Positions 63,705 to 64,000 of a stretch of DNA of 64,000 bases are shown here, piece by piece (the stretch's first letter is position 1; each line of letters opens with the position of its first letter). A model generated the notes under the pieces. That model made no database searches. It saw only the letters and a list, made by a program, of their open reading frames with translations, and was not told where the DNA came from. This stretch comes from Phycisphaerae bacterium (GTDB lineage Bacteria; Planctomycetota; Phycisphaerae; Phycisphaerales; Phycisphaeraceae), in assembly GCA_030432595.1 (NCBI GenBank), contig JAUIGU010000005.1, positions 1 through 64,000 of the forward strand, read 5' to 3'. The position numbers and the translations under genes were made by a program.

Positions 63705-64000
63705 TTGGATAGGCCCACGCATCTCATTCACGACAGGGACACCAAGTTGACCCGCGGATTCGACCGGCTGTTGGGGACCGCGGGTATCCGGATCGTCAAG
63801 TCGCCGTTCATGGCCCCCAACGCCAACGCGTACGCCGAGTCGTGGATTGCGTGGATCCGACGGGAGTGCCTGGACCACTTCTGGTGCTTCAGCCTCAGCC
63901 ACTTAGATCATCTGGTGCAGACCTACGTCAGGTACTACAACGAGCATCGGCCCCATCAGGGGATGAAGAATCAAGTGCTTCAGCCAGCCACGCGACTCCG
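63705..64000 (+). pseudogene. 5'-truncated DDE transposase (integrase core), running off the window
   Basis: The plus-strand frame reads LIHDRDTKLTRGFDRLLGT, then APNANAYAESWIAWIRRECL and YVRYYNEHRPHQGMKN. This is the C-terminal half of an rve-type integrase core with the second catalytic Asp (HDRD) and the Glu (YAES). The N-terminal HTH and first catalytic Asp, which should need at least 100 more codons, are missing. The frame runs back only into the preceding terminator. It is therefore a remnant of an IS481/IS3-like element, truncated on its left. Its right end lies beyond the window, so the insertion ends are unknown. Confidence 0.8.

Overview
The window comes from a high-GC bacterium that is most likely a planctomycete of the class Phycisphaerae. 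This is inferred from: several secreted proteins that end in a dockerin-like calcium-binding pair (core VEQGDLDxVLQNWG) followed by a PEP-CTERM anchor; futalosine-pathway MqnA; a family of sigma-70-like proteins with an N-terminal DNA-binding region; frequent TTG and GTG starts; and weak Shine-Dalgarno use. No rRNA, tRNA or CRISPR array was seen.

Layout. 1-8.3 kb is the edge of a surface-polysaccharide cluster (glycosyltransferases, sulfotransferase, polymerase-like membrane protein, flippase, a VanZ-MurJ fusion). 8.3-15.0 kb holds two very large secreted beta-repeat PEP-CTERM proteins, one with a metalloprotease motif. 15.2-21.3 kb is mixed housekeeping: ferritin-like and AhpD-like proteins, mannose-1-phosphate guanylyltransferase, RuvX, a sugar-type ABC ATPase, a TrpF-like enzyme and two AT-richer zinc-ribbon hypotheticals. 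21.5-32.4 kb is a carbohydrate-catabolic locus. It comprises a minus-strand run (class II aldolase, fucose-isomerase-like protein, PIG-L deacetylase, NagB-like protein, DeoR regulator, class I aldolase, Gfo/Idh/MocA oxidoreductase) and a divergent GH38 alpha-mannosidase. A perfect palindrome touches the DeoR start codon. 32.4-43.2 kb has CysH, FolK, a sigma-like protein, MqnA, an NtrC-type regulator, IspF, a flavin-dependent halogenase, a NeuD-type acyltransferase and NnrE. 43.5-64 kb has a two-lobed aspartic-protease-like PEP-CTERM protein, ClpP, CYTH, a HEAT-repeat protein, an entericidin, UxaC, S21, a membrane pyrophosphatase, RsfS, ThrC, an M3 peptidase, an epimerase, two more PEP-CTERM proteins and a truncated DDE transposase at the window edge.

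The most striking observation is at 37.8-38.3 kb. A 443-bp cassette with 32-bp terminal inverted repeats built of ATGGCGG units encodes an S23/IVS-type four-helix-bundle protein. It sits directly at the front of ispF, which has no normal start codon of its own, so ispF reads as an in-frame fusion to the cassette ORF. The window also holds several other inverted-repeat elements: a 295-bp element with CGCCAAGACGCC arms, two copies of a GCGTCGCAGCTAA palindrome, a 29-bp near-perfect inverted repeat, and others. This genome therefore seems rich in small palindromic repeats.
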